Assembly (NCBI RefSeq): GCF_016807185.1 | Contig: NZ_JAEVYN010000002.1 | Location: 1,684,427-1,697,112, forward strand | Direction of reading: 5' to 3' | Length of the DNA stretch: 12,686 bases | DNA from: Leptolyngbya sp. Cla-17 | GTDB taxonomy: Bacteria > Cyanobacteriota > Cyanobacteriia > Leptolyngbyales > Leptolyngbyaceae | Part shown: positions 1-11,513 of the stretch, piece after piece | Position numbering within the stretch: position 1 is the first letter of the stretch | How the letters are laid out: the number at the start of each line of letters is the position of its first letter | Translations under genes and position numbers: made by a program | The notes under the pieces: generated by a model | Database searches by the model: none | What the model was told of the DNA's origin: nothing | What the model saw: the letters and a program-made list of their open reading frames with translations, nothing else

Positions 1-866
1 ACCTGCTAGAGAGTCATTTGATTCAAACCACGCTGGATGGAGCAATTTTGACGGGATGCTGTATTTTCAACTGGCACCCGGAAGAAGTGGATTTTTCTAA
101 GGTGCAGTGTCGTTATCTCTACACCCAGTTCAACCATACGGAGAAAAAGCCAACCGATCGCGTTCCACAAGGACGTGAATTTGAACCGGGTGAAATGGGC
201 ACCTATTACCAAGATGACCACACAGGAGTGGATTTATATTTTACCGAGTCTGTCAATTGGGAAGTGTTGGCATTTACTCTGGTGCAGGTTGCGGCTGAAG
301 AGCCAGGGCTGATTTTGCAGATAAAATCCTATGAGCCTGTAGAAGGCAATTATTGGGTTAAGCTGTCTGCCAATCGCACGGTGAATTCTAAAGTGCTAGC
401 AAGGCGGGTATTTCAGCTTTATCCAGAGCTGCAACAGCGTTTTTTGTCACATCGACCAGAAATTTTGAGCTTGCTGGGAATTGCATTGGCGGAAACTGGA
501 GAAGCTGTCGCAACATCAGCGGCTCAGCGATCGCCCCAAATGCCGAGCGATCGTCGCGCTCATCTTTATCAAGAAGTAGTTCGTCAGATTCAGCATATTT
601 TGGTCACTCAAGCACCAGATCAATTAGTCGATAGTGTTCAGCGATTGCTGGACTATCTACAACAAGAAGGCATTGCCACAAAAGACATTCAGCGCAAGGT
701 CATTAGTCAAGCAGTCGCTCAACGTGCCAAACGAGATGAAGCCTTTCGAGAAAATTTGCTGAAATGGAGCGCCCAAGCACCAAACTCTGTTCGTTTATCT
801 GCCGTTGGGCAAGCCCTCCGGGTGGCGATCGCTCTTTTTAGCAGTTCTCCGCCCTCGAAATCTTAG
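1..866 (+). CDS. Pentapeptide-repeat protein, C-terminal part (5' end outside window)
   Basis: The frame is open back to the left edge (first whole codon at base 3, reading LLESHL), so the gene almost certainly starts upstream and this is its C-terminal ~287 residues. The TTG at base 18 has no ribosome binding site and is unlikely to be the start. The first ~20 visible residues fit the end of a pentapeptide-repeat solenoid (SHLIQ, TTLDG, AILTG, CCIFN, with a hydrophobic centre residue). A globular part follows with the pattern W...V.C.Y.Y, PGE, VDLYF, NW. From memory this resembles the domain that closes many cyanobacterial pentapeptide-repeat proteins, whose role is not known. The last ~110 residues are charged and mostly helical-looking (QEVVRQIQHIL, DSVQRLLDYLQQEG). 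No catalytic motif is visible. A clear terminator follows the stop. The family call is moderate; a biochemical function cannot be given. Confidence 0.6.
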   Translation, partial: LLESHLIQTTLDGAILTGCCIFNWHPEEVDFSKVQCRYLYTQFNHTEKKPTDRVPQGREFEPGEMGTYYQDDHTGVDLYFTESVNWEVLAFTLVQVAAEEPGLILQIKSYEPVEGNYWVKLSANRTVNSKVLARRVFQLYPELQQRFLSHRPEILSLLGIALAETGEAVATSAAQRSPQMPSDRRAHLYQEVVRQIQHILVTQAPDQLVDSVQRLLDYLQQEGIATKDIQRKVISQAVAQRAKRDEAFRENLLKWSAQAPNSVRLSAVGQALRVAIALFSSSPPSKS

Positions 867-934
867 GCAGAATGAAAACCGGGCACAATTTCATCGCCCC
901 CAACGTCTTGCTATGGAGATTGACTGAACCTTGT

Positions 935-960
935 AGGGCAGAACGGTCTGCCCTTTTTTT
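935..960 (+). terminator. Intrinsic terminator after the pentapeptide-repeat gene
   Basis: A perfect stem AGGGCAGA/TCTGCCCT closes a 4-base loop (ACGG) and runs into seven T. It lies 69 bases past the stop of the upstream gene and points the same way, so it ends that transcript and insulates it from the convergent gene at 1036-2145. It has no T-tract on the opposite strand. Confidence 0.85.
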
Positions 961-1035
961 ATCAAAAGTCATCCTGTTTTCAAGCATCTTTGCGGATCGC
1001 TTTCATCACCTATAGCAACCCTCTTTCAATAAAGA

Positions 1036-2145
1036 TTATGTTTTGAAGAAATATTTTGGTCCATCTGAATTTATAAACTCCAAGCCTGCTACTACTTGAA
1101 GCTGATCAATGAACTCAGCAGTTATCTCTAATGCTAAATTTACAGGAAGCGCAGTGTTTGTGCTGGAAGACTGAAAGACAAACTCTGATAGATTTCCACA
1201 TCTTTCTAGATCAGTTAAACCTACTTGTCCAAAAACAGCTTCACGGCAAGCGTTAGAAAATTCAGGAGCGTATCTCGCTGTAGTTTTCATATCTGAAATA
1301 ATCATTTCTGACTGTAGCTTCATCCATTCAATGGTTGATTTAAATGCGCTAAGTGGTAAAACACCTCCACTACGACTAAGATTCAAATGATTCTCCGCTA
1401 AAGAAAGAACTATGGTTGTTAACTCCCTTAAAATCCGAGTAATGTTCTTTCTTTCTGATGAGTCATAACTTTGCGGCAAAATATAGTTTTCCTTTGCATG
1501 AAATAAGCGGCAGCGTACATCACGGTAAATTTTTCTGATTATTTCTTCATCTACAGCCGGAAAGCCTGAAATGTTATTAGCCTCATCCTTAAGTACTCGT
1601 TTTAACCATACAAGCTCAGATTCGTTACTTCTTTTGGGGCTAATTGAAGTAACTAAAAGTTCAAGAGCTAAATACATATTCCGATAGGCATCTGAAAGAT
1701 CATCTGTGATTTGCGATAGTCGAAAATATCTTAGACTTTCATGATATTTCTGTGGATGCAAACTATCACTTGATATGCTGCTTGCTCCAGATTTCACTTT
1801 GTATACACAAACTACTCTCAGGATTTGTTGAGAACTTTCCCGCCACCAAATTAGATGTTCATCAGAGGCTCTGTGAATAGAAAGATTTGCAATGCCGCTA
1901 ATACAAAGTAAATCAAGCCCCCTTTGAGCTACTTCATATAATTCCTCAGCAAGAGAATCTGGATTATTCAACCCTTTACTTCTAATAACCACGTAAGGAT
2001 TAGTTTGCTGAACCTCAACTTCTGACTCTGGCTCAACTATGACAATTTTGCTTTCTGGACATTCCTTTTCTGACAAAAGAAATGCAGCACCGCAATCAAA
2101 GTTAGAGCTTTTGTTGGCTATTTCAATGTTTCCTAACTTCGCCAT
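1036..2145 (-). CDS. Orphan HEPN-like protein (hypothetical, 369 aa)
   Basis: I do not recognise a named gene. Residues ~145-255 look like an all-helical HEPN domain: helices DAYRNMYLALELLV and IIRKIYRDVRCRLFHAKEN, then a long helix NITRILRELTTIVLSLAENHL. The motif R211-C-R-L-F-H216 fits the Rx4-6H signature of HEPN ribonucleases, and the sequence LFHAK is typical of ApeA-like HEPN proteins as I remember them. Residues 1-140 are mixed alpha/beta with no known motif; residues 260-369 are unassigned. There is no signal peptide or membrane segment. The gene is AT-richer than its neighbours and holds no HIP1 octamer. The ATG start has no good Shine-Dalgarno sequence. A terminator (2202-2231) separates it from glsF upstream, so it is probably monocistronic. 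HEPN proteins often cut RNA in phage defence or toxin-antitoxin systems; this role is inference only, and no antitoxin gene is adjacent. Confidence 0.7.
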   Translation of the reverse strand: MAKLGNIEIANKSSNFDCGAAFLLSEKECPESKIVIVEPESEVEVQQTNPYVVIRSKGLNNPDSLAEELYEVAQRGLDLLCISGIANLSIHRASDEHLIWWRESSQQILRVVCVYKVKSGASSISSDSLHPQKYHESLRYFRLSQITDDLSDAYRNMYLALELLVTSISPKRSNESELVWLKRVLKDEANNISGFPAVDEEIIRKIYRDVRCRLFHAKENYILPQSYDSSERKNITRILRELTTIVLSLAENHLNLSRSGGVLPLSAFKSTIEWMKLQSEMIISDMKTTARYAPEFSNACREAVFGQVGLTDLERCGNLSEFVFQSSSTNTALPVNLALEITAEFIDQLQVVAGLEFINSDGPKYFFKT

Positions 2146-2201
2146 GTTTCTACTAGTAATAGCGGCAATATGTTGGGCGATCGCTCAATTGAAAATATAT
2201 C

Positions 2202-2231
2202 AAAAAAGCAGCAACCTACTAAGATTGCTGC
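2202..2231 (-). terminator. Intrinsic terminator of glsF
   Basis: On the minus strand the sequence reads GCAGCAA, a 10-base loop, TTGCTGC, then six T. The perfect 7-bp stem and T-tract begin 38 bases beyond the glsF stop. It lies between glsF and the HEPN-like gene on the same strand, so the latter should need its own promoter in 2146-2201. Confidence 0.8.
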
Positions 2232-2269
2232 ATTGGAAAACACCACTTCGTTTTTAGCAATCAGCCCGT

Positions 2270-6949
<4,680 letters not shown>

Positions 6950-7467
6950 GACAATGACGTATTTCGTTCAGTTAGTAGGGTGATTTTTTAACGAGGTCTA
7001 TTTAATGTAGGTTTTGTTTTTGAGATTCTTAAGGGCTTTCACGGCATCATCACTACCCATCTCAGGGCTATAAAATGCAGACGCTTTGTCAGAAAACCAA
7101 AAAACAAAATCCCTAGAAGATCACTATAAAAGGAATCTTTGCTAAAAAAACGGTTTGAGATTCATAACATTACAGGGAAAAGACTGTGAATAAGAGTACA
7201 GCAGGAACCAAACACACCTATAACAGGTCGGCTAAGTCAGCTTTAACCAGCAATTCTGTGTAGAGGCGTTGCCGAGGTGAGTGTGATTTTCTGCTCTAGA
7301 GTCCGACCTTCCTTCTCACTCTGGCAAAGTTTGAAGGCAACTGCTAAAAATTTTTTCTATAGGTGCTATTCCCGAATTAATCAATGCCCTTTTAAGGTAA
7401 AGACTGCTTTATAAATGTATATCTTTATTCTGAACTTTATTTAGTTATATGCAATGAGGAAAAAGAA
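6950..7467. other. 518-bp divergent spacer between glsF and the glycosidase gene
   Basis: No gene, tRNA or credible small coding frame was found. The stretch is AT-rich with several A/T runs and TATA-like words (TATAAAAT near 7070, CTATAAAAGG near 7124). It must carry the start signals of glsF (leftward) and of the gene at 7468 (rightward). A scan of every GTA in the stretch found no perfect NtcA box (GTA-N8-TAC). Bases ~7200-7320 are less AT-rich and contain a 7-bp inverted repeat, AGGTCGG (7225-7231) and CCGACCT (7303-7309), 71 bases apart. That could be part of a folded leader or a small RNA, but the support is weak. Confidence 0.6.
7004..7032 (-). promoter_or_regulatory. Possible glsF promoter
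   Basis: On the minus strand TTAAGA (7027-7032) and TACATT (7004-7009) are 17 bases apart, each matching 4 of 6 consensus bases of a sigma-70 type -35 and -10 box. This would start the glsF message about 50 bases before its ATG. The match is weak and other TATA-like words exist in the spacer. Confidence 0.25.
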
Positions 7468-9252
7468 ATGAGTGCCAAACGATACTCAACGGTGCTAAAA
7501 AGACGGGTTAGCGCTCAGCAAGTGCGATTGATCGGTAGCATCGTGAGCGCATTATTGCTTCTGGGTATTTCAAGCCCTTCTCAGGCGCTTGCGACCGTTC
7601 GGCAGGGAACGCAAATTTCGCTGAATGGGCAGACTCTCTCTGCGCCTTGGAGTCAGTGGCAAGATGATGCTGGGTTGCGGATTGGGATCAGCGATCGCGC
7701 CCTAACTCCCACTGTCGGCATTCAACTTCTCACTGCCAACACTGTTACTCAGCAGCCCATTCAATGGTTTACTCCACCTCAATTGCAGCCAAGCGCCCTA
7801 TTCACACGCTTGATCTCGTCTCAGCGCTATTTAGATATAACGGATATGGCAGCTCAAAGCGGCTGGCAGATGAAAGTTGCTGATTCCGCCCTGCAAATCA
7901 CATCCCCAGTTGCCAACATGTTGGCGATTCGTCAAGGTCATCCAGCTTGGGGCGATCGCATCGTGATTGAATTAGACCGCTCAACCCCATGGCAGACCGA
8001 TTCTACTAATCAAGAAGTTATTCTGACTCTCAACGCTCAAGTTATGCCCAATATTCTGCAACAAATGAAGAACGCCTCTGGCAAATATTTTCAGTCGGTC
8101 AGCGTTGAGTCATTAGGCAATCAAACCCGCGTCCGATTGAGGATTGCTAACGGCATTCAACCCCGCATCTGGAGTCTTGCAAAGCCTGATCGTATTATTG
8201 TGGATATTCGTCCTGATAGTCTGATTGAACGCAATGTTTTGTGGGCACCTGGGTTGCGCTCCCGGCAACAGACTCTGGCGATCGGCACCAATCGAGTGCC
8301 TGTCACCTGGCTAGAACTCGATCCTCGTCACCCGGGGCTGAGCCTGAAGCCGATTGTGCCTAACCTGTCCTCCATGATGGGAATTGCCCCCCTTGCCCAA
8401 ACCGCGCAGCAAGCGCAGGTCACCGCCGCGATTAATGGCGGATTTTTTAACCGCATTCGGCAGTTGCCCTTGGGTGCCGTTCGCGTAGATGGACGGTGGT
8501 TGTCGGGTCCGATTCTAAATCGAGGCGCGATCGCCTGGGATGGATCAGGCAATTTTGCTTTTAAACGCCTTACCCTGCAAGAAACTCTCACCACTTCCAC
8601 CGGACAACGCCTGGCAATTACGCATCTCAACAGTGGCTACATTCAAGCAGGCATTGCTCGATATACGGCTGACTGGGGCGCGACCTATACTTCCCTATCA
8701 GACAATGAGCTAATCATTTCAGTACAAAACAATGGGGTTGTGAGCCAACAGCCCTTGGCAAAAGCAGGTAGCGCTGGAGTGTCTATTCCCAGTAATGGCT
8801 ATTTACTAGTGCTGCGCTCAAATCAATCCATCGCTTCTGCACTAGCGCCGGGAACACTACTACAACTAGATAGCAGTACCGATCCACAGGAGATAAATCG
8901 CTATCCCTATGTTCTTGGCGCTGGACCTTTATTAATTCAAAATTCGCAGATTGTGTTGAACTCAAAAATAGAAGGATTCAGCAACGCTTTTGCCGCCGAA
9001 ACCGCACCTCGCAGTGCGATCGCTCAAACAAACGCTGGTCAGATCCTTTTGGTTACCGCTTACGAAAAACTGAATGGTAGCGCACTCACCTTAACTGAAA
9101 TGGCACAAATTCTCCAGCAGCTTGGTGCAATTAACGCCCTAAATTTAGATGGTGGTAGCTCCACCACGCTTTACCTAGGCGGACAAGTCATTGATCGCCC
9201 TCCTAACTCAGCCGCCCGCGTTCACAACGGAATCGGCATCTTTCTTCGCTAG
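7468..9252 (+). CDS. Exported phosphodiester glycosidase (NAGPA/DUF2233) family protein
   Basis: Probably a periplasmic or wall-associated enzyme. The family is named after the animal enzyme that removes GlcNAc from phosphodiester-linked mannose; the bacterial substrates are mostly unknown. The 594-aa product starts with a Sec signal: basic KRYSTVLKRR, a hydrophobic stretch at ~20-34, and likely cleavage after ALA (residue 42). Residues ~45-145 form a beta-rich region with NGQTLSAPW, as in related cyanobacterial proteins. Residues ~155-250 (RIVIELDRS, VRLRIANG, RIIVDIRPD) resemble an AMIN domain, which in other proteins binds cell wall. The NAGPA core spans ~275-594: NGGFFN at 323-328, GAGPLLI at 484-490, APRSAIAQT at 513-521, NLDGGSSTTLY at 559-569 and HNGIGIF at 586-592. 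GAGGA lies 7 bases before the ATG, which fixes the start. The gene looks monocistronic and divergent from glsF. Confidence 0.88.
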   Translation: MSAKRYSTVLKRRVSAQQVRLIGSIVSALLLLGISSPSQALATVRQGTQISLNGQTLSAPWSQWQDDAGLRIGISDRALTPTVGIQLLTANTVTQQPIQWFTPPQLQPSALFTRLISSQRYLDITDMAAQSGWQMKVADSALQITSPVANMLAIRQGHPAWGDRIVIELDRSTPWQTDSTNQEVILTLNAQVMPNILQQMKNASGKYFQSVSVESLGNQTRVRLRIANGIQPRIWSLAKPDRIIVDIRPDSLIERNVLWAPGLRSRQQTLAIGTNRVPVTWLELDPRHPGLSLKPIVPNLSSMMGIAPLAQTAQQAQVTAAINGGFFNRIRQLPLGAVRVDGRWLSGPILNRGAIAWDGSGNFAFKRLTLQETLTTSTGQRLAITHLNSGYIQAGIARYTADWGATYTSLSDNELIISVQNNGVVSQQPLAKAGSAGVSIPSNGYLLVLRSNQSIASALAPGTLLQLDSSTDPQEINRYPYVLGAGPLLIQNSQIVLNSKIEGFSNAFAAETAPRSAIAQTNAGQILLVTAYEKLNGSALTLTEMAQILQQLGAINALNLDGGSSTTLYLGGQVIDRPPNSAARVHNGIGIFLR

Positions 9253-9437
9253 ATTTTTCAAGTTTGCGTTGCTCATGCTCGCCTCTATCCCCCAACATAA
9301 AGACAGCTTTTTAGAAAATAGTTAAATATGTGGATTCAATCAATTTAAGGGGATTTGAGGTGCCAAGTCATTAGAAAAATTTGCTATGGTAACGCACGGG
9401 AGGTACTCTTCCCACCTACCCCATGATGATTAAGCTT

Positions 9438-9443
9438 AAGGAG
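9438..9443 (+). promoter_or_regulatory. Ribosome binding site that fixes the GTG start of the cupin gene
   Basis: AAGGAG lies 8 bases before the GTG at 9452. No ATG with comparable support is nearby: the first internal Met is residue 60, inside the cupin core. Confidence 0.8.
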
Positions 9444-9451
9444 AATTCATC

Positions 9452-9871
9452 GTGCCTTCCACTCAAGAGATTCAAGAGATTCAAGCACTTACTCTATCCG
9501 ACGTTGCCCCCTTGTCTGTTACATCCGGTGAATCACGCCCTTGGGGATCTTTCACCATTCTTGAAGAAGGTCGAGGATACAAAATTAAGCGAATTGAGGT
9601 GAAGTCTGGTCACCGCCTTAGCCTACAAATGCATCATCACCGGAGTGAACATTGGATCGTAGTTTCCGGTACTGCCAAGGTTGTTTGTGGGGAAGAAGAA
9701 CTTATATTGCACAGCAATCAATCGACTTATGTACCTCAATGCACAGCTCATCGCTTAGAAAACCCTGGAGTAATTCCGCTTGTTCTGATAGAAGTTCAAA
9801 ACGGCGAATACCTTGGTGAGGACGATATCATTCGCTTTCAAGATGATTATGCCCGTACTGCTGCAAAGTAA
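9452..9871 (+). CDS. Type II phosphomannose isomerase, single cupin domain
   Basis: Likely interconverts mannose-6-phosphate and fructose-6-phosphate, feeding GDP-mannose and surface glycan synthesis. The 139-aa protein equals the C-terminal cupin domain of ManC/AlgA-type bifunctional enzymes, without the nucleotidyltransferase half. PWGSF at 30-34 is the usual entry motif. The metal site motif is G53...LSLQMHHHRSEHW at 56-68, with likely ligands among His61, His63 and Glu66, and His100 from the second cupin motif (YVPQCTAHRLEN). G73-TAKV follows the first motif as expected. The GTG start is supported by AAGGAG. The N-terminus carries QEIQEIQ, made by a 9-bp tandem repeat. The IscA-like gene starts 66 bases downstream on the same strand, with a palindrome between them. 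Another member of the cupin sugar-isomerase group cannot be ruled out. Confidence 0.87.
   Translation: MPSTQEIQEIQALTLSDVAPLSVTSGESRPWGSFTILEEGRGYKIKRIEVKSGHRLSLQMHHHRSEHWIVVSGTAKVVCGEEELILHSNQSTYVPQCTAHRLENPGVIPLVLIEVQNGEYLGEDDIIRFQDDYARTAAK
9463..9485 (+). repeat. 9-bp tandem repeat inside the cupin gene
   Basis: TCAAGAGAT occurs twice in a row, followed by a partial third copy (TCAAG). The unit is three codons, so copy-number change would keep the frame and only alter the length of the QEI repeat before the folded domain. Confidence 0.85.
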
Positions 9872-9894
9872 GCTAGTCAAATATATAGTGTGAT

Positions 9895-9910
9895 AACCTG
9901 CCGGCAGGTT
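9895..9910. promoter_or_regulatory. Perfect 16-bp palindrome before the IscA-like gene
   Basis: AACCTGCCGGCAGGTT is its own reverse complement. It lies 24 bases after the cupin stop and 27 bases before the ATG of the IscA-like gene. As RNA it would fold into a 6-bp stem with a CCGG loop, but no T-run follows, so it is a poor intrinsic terminator. As DNA it could bind a dimeric regulator. Confidence 0.5.
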
Positions 9911-9937
9911 TCTTCAGCAATTTCAACTCTAAGTGCA

Positions 9938-10273
9938 ATGATCCAACTCAGTGCTTCCGCCACTAACGAAGTTTCACGGCTTAAAGCAAAAACGCATAGT
10001 GCTGACTCAAAACTTCGGATCTCAGTATTATCTGGAAGCTGTCTCAATTTCTCCTATTCGCTCACGTTCGATAGAGATGCTCAGCCTGAAGATCATGTAT
10101 ATCAGAGCGCTAGTATTTCGGTACTTGTGAGTTCCAAAGCCTTACCATACTTGAATGGGTTGGTTCTTGACTATTCAGAAGACTTGATGGGCGGTGGCTT
10201 CCGCTTTCATAACCCCAATGCTATCCAGTCTTGCAGTTGTGGCAACTCTTTCTCTATTTCTAATGATGGCTAG
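9938..10273 (+). CDS. A-type Fe-S cluster carrier protein (IscA/SufA/HesB family)
   Basis: The 111-aa product is a small scaffold/carrier that passes Fe-S clusters to target proteins in the cytoplasm. It opens with MIQLSASATNEVSRLK, the usual start of this family. The three conserved cysteines are C35 (in LSGSCLNFSYSL), C99 and C101, spaced C-x63-C-x-C as expected. The C-terminal signature GGGFRFHNPNAIQSCSCGNSF aligns with GxGFxxxNPNAxxxCGCGxSF. Oddities: the usual C-G-C is C-S-C, and the GG before the first cysteine is SGS. The open frame extends upstream to a GTG at 9890, but the extra 16 residues (starting ITCRQVSS) are not family-like and would run through the palindrome, so ATG 9938 is preferred. 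Its ribosome binding site is weak. It lies between the cupin gene and the str operon; a functional link is not shown. It could equally be called erpA- or ycf57-like. Confidence 0.88.
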   Translation: MIQLSASATNEVSRLKAKTHSADSKLRISVLSGSCLNFSYSLTFDRDAQPEDHVYQSASISVLVSSKALPYLNGLVLDYSEDLMGGGFRFHNPNAIQSCSCGNSFSISNDG

Positions 10274-10336
10274 GGCTTTAGGTACTTCCTGAAAAAAATT
10301 GAATAATAGGCAGTAGCGTATCGAATAAAAGAAATA

Positions 10337-10345
10337 TGGTAGACT
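10337..10345 (+). promoter_or_regulatory. Possible extended -10 promoter of the str operon
   Basis: TGGTAGACT combines a TG extension with TAGACT (4 of 6 consensus bases) about 131 bases before rpsL. No good -35 box stands at the right distance. It would give a leader of about 125 bases. A terminator for the preceding IscA-like gene was not recognised in 10274-10475, so read-through into rpsL is possible. Confidence 0.3.
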
Positions 10346-10475
10346 AGAATTTCTGCCAACTTCCAATACTTTCGACTTTAAAGCTTTGTGATATTTTGCA
10401 CTGAAGCCGGACGAGAGAATACTTTGAAAAGTTGGAAAAAGCCAAAACGATAAGACTGCCGTACTAACTCTAGAC

Positions 10476-10856
10476 ATGCCTACAATTCAGCAACTCATTC
10501 GTAGTGAACGTCAAAAACTAATTAAGAAGACGAAGTCTCCGGCACTAAAAAGCTGCCCTCAGCGCCGTGGGGTTTGCACTAGAGTCTATACTACAACGCC
10601 AAAGAAGCCTAACTCGGCACTGCGTAAAGTTGCTAGAGTTCGCTTGACCTCTGGTTTTGAGGTAACAGCTTACATCCCAGGTATCGGTCACAACCTACAA
10701 GAACATTCTGTTGTAATGATACGGGGCGGGCGTGTTAAAGACCTGCCAGGTGTCCGGTACCATATAATTCGTGGCACTTTAGATACCGCAGGTGTAAAAG
10801 ACCGTAAGCAAGGACGTTCTAAGTACGGAGCAAAGCGACCCAAAGCCGCTAAGTAA
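10476..10856 (+). CDS. rpsL: 30S ribosomal protein S12
   Basis: S12 lies at the decoding centre of the small subunit and controls reading accuracy. The 126-aa product has the full bacterial length and the hallmark stretches CPQRRGVCTRVYTTTPKKPNSALRK (27-51), GHNLQEHSVV (71-80) and RGGRVKDLPGVRYH (83-96). Lys43 and Lys88, the positions changed in streptomycin-resistant mutants of other bacteria, are both wild type. Asp89, the residue methylthiolated in E. coli, is present. The ATG has no clear Shine-Dalgarno sequence. It is the first gene of a str operon (rpsL-rpsG-fusA here; tuf expected beyond the edge). A 174-bp spacer with competing hairpins follows. Confidence 0.98.
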   Translation: MPTIQQLIRSERQKLIKKTKSPALKSCPQRRGVCTRVYTTTPKKPNSALRKVARVRLTSGFEVTAYIPGIGHNLQEHSVVMIRGGRVKDLPGVRYHIIRGTLDTAGVKDRKQGRSKYGAKRPKAAK

Positions 10857-10952
10857 CTGTGAACGGCTAAATGCAGTGGCTTCTCTGTGCTTTCAAGCCT
10901 CGAGAGTCTCTTGCTAAGTTTGGGTAATATGCTTGAATGTCGTTGTTTGATC

Positions 10953-10985
10953 TTCAGACTGTTTGAGTGCTTCAGAGTGTCTGAA
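10953..10985 (+). promoter_or_regulatory. Two competing hairpins in the rpsL-rpsG spacer
   Basis: TTCAGA occurs at 10953-10958 and again at 10971-10976, and both copies can pair with the single TCTGAA at 10980-10985. The near hairpin has a 6-bp stem and a GTG loop. The far one has 7 bp (TTCAGAC/GTCTGAA) and a 19-base loop. AAATTTT follows. In E. coli, S7 binds the rpsL-rpsG spacer to control its own synthesis; a similar role here is inference, since no sequence match to the E. coli site was made. Confidence 0.4.
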
Positions 10986-11030
10986 AAATTTTCTGATTTA
11001 TTTTCTTGTTAACTGAAGGTTATTTGCTTT

Positions 11031-11501
11031 ATGTCCCGTCGTACGGTTATTCAGAAACGTCCTGTTCCCCCTGACTCGGTTTACAACTCTCGTCTTGTCA
11101 CAATGATGTCAAGAAGAATTATGGAGAGTGGCAAAAAATCCCTAGCTTCACGCATTATTTATGATGCCTTTAAGGCTATTGAGCAGCGTACAGGTTCTGA
11201 CCCGATGGGAGTCTTTGAACAGGCAGTTAAAAACACTACTCCTTTGGTAGAAGTTAAAGCTCGCCGTGTTGGTGGAGCAACCTATCAGGTACCAATCGAG
11301 GTTCGTTCAGATAGAGGAACTGCACTTGCTCTTCGTTGGTTGATTCAATTTGCTCGCCAGCGCGCTGGTAAAACCATGTCAAGTAAATTGGCAAATGAGT
11401 TGATGGATGCAGCGAATCAGACAGGTAGTGCGATTCGTAAGCGTGAAGAGACACACCGCATGGCAGAAGCTAACAAGGCATTCGCTCACTATCGCTATTA
11501 G
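11031..11501 (+). CDS. rpsG: 30S ribosomal protein S7
   Basis: S7 starts assembly of the 30S head and touches the E-site tRNA. The 156-aa product has the standard bacterial length. Recognisable stretches are MSRR..IQKRPVPPDSVYNS at the N-terminus, GSDPMGVFEQAVKN, P.VEVKARRVGGATYQVPIEV, ALRWLI.FAR.R, and the C-terminal KREETHRMAEANKAFAHYRY. GAAGG stands 11 bases before the ATG, a rather long spacing. It follows rpsL in the str operon; the 87-bp spacer to fusA holds two hairpins. Confidence 0.98.
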   Translation: MSRRTVIQKRPVPPDSVYNSRLVTMMSRRIMESGKKSLASRIIYDAFKAIEQRTGSDPMGVFEQAVKNTTPLVEVKARRVGGATYQVPIEVRSDRGTALALRWLIQFARQRAGKTMSSKLANELMDAANQTGSAIRKREETHRMAEANKAFAHYRY

Positions 11502-11513
11502 ATTAAATTTTTT

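Noticed and set aside
18..20. TTG as the start of the first gene
   Set aside because: The frame stays open to the window edge, the preceding codons fit the pentapeptide pattern, and no ribosome binding site is present.
2039..2257. 72-aa plus-strand frame with a hydrophobic stretch
   Set aside because: It is antisense to the N-terminus of the HEPN-like gene and runs through the glsF terminator, so it is most likely a shadow.
6958..6980. Resemblance to part of the glutamine (glnA-type) riboswitch: CGTTCA followed by GTAGGG
   Set aside because: It lies on the strand opposite to glsF sense, and the other conserved parts of the motif are missing.
7225..7309. Inverted repeat AGGTCGG/CCGACCT as a terminator or riboswitch
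   Set aside because: Seven bases with a 71-base gap and no T-tract is too weak to call alone; it is kept only as a note on the spacer.
9433..9448. HindIII (AAGCTT) and EcoRI (GAATTC) sites close together, suggesting a vector linker
   Set aside because: They lie in a natural leader with a working ribosome binding site, and no other vector sequence is present.
9890..9937. Longer start (GTG) for the IscA-like gene
   Set aside because: The added 16 residues do not look like the family, the segment lies on the 16-bp palindrome, and the ATG at 9938 gives the standard MIQLS start.
10175..10477. 100-aa minus-strand frame before rpsL
   Set aside because: It overlaps the 3' end of the IscA-like gene and the rpsL leader, shows no family features, and no start signal supports it.
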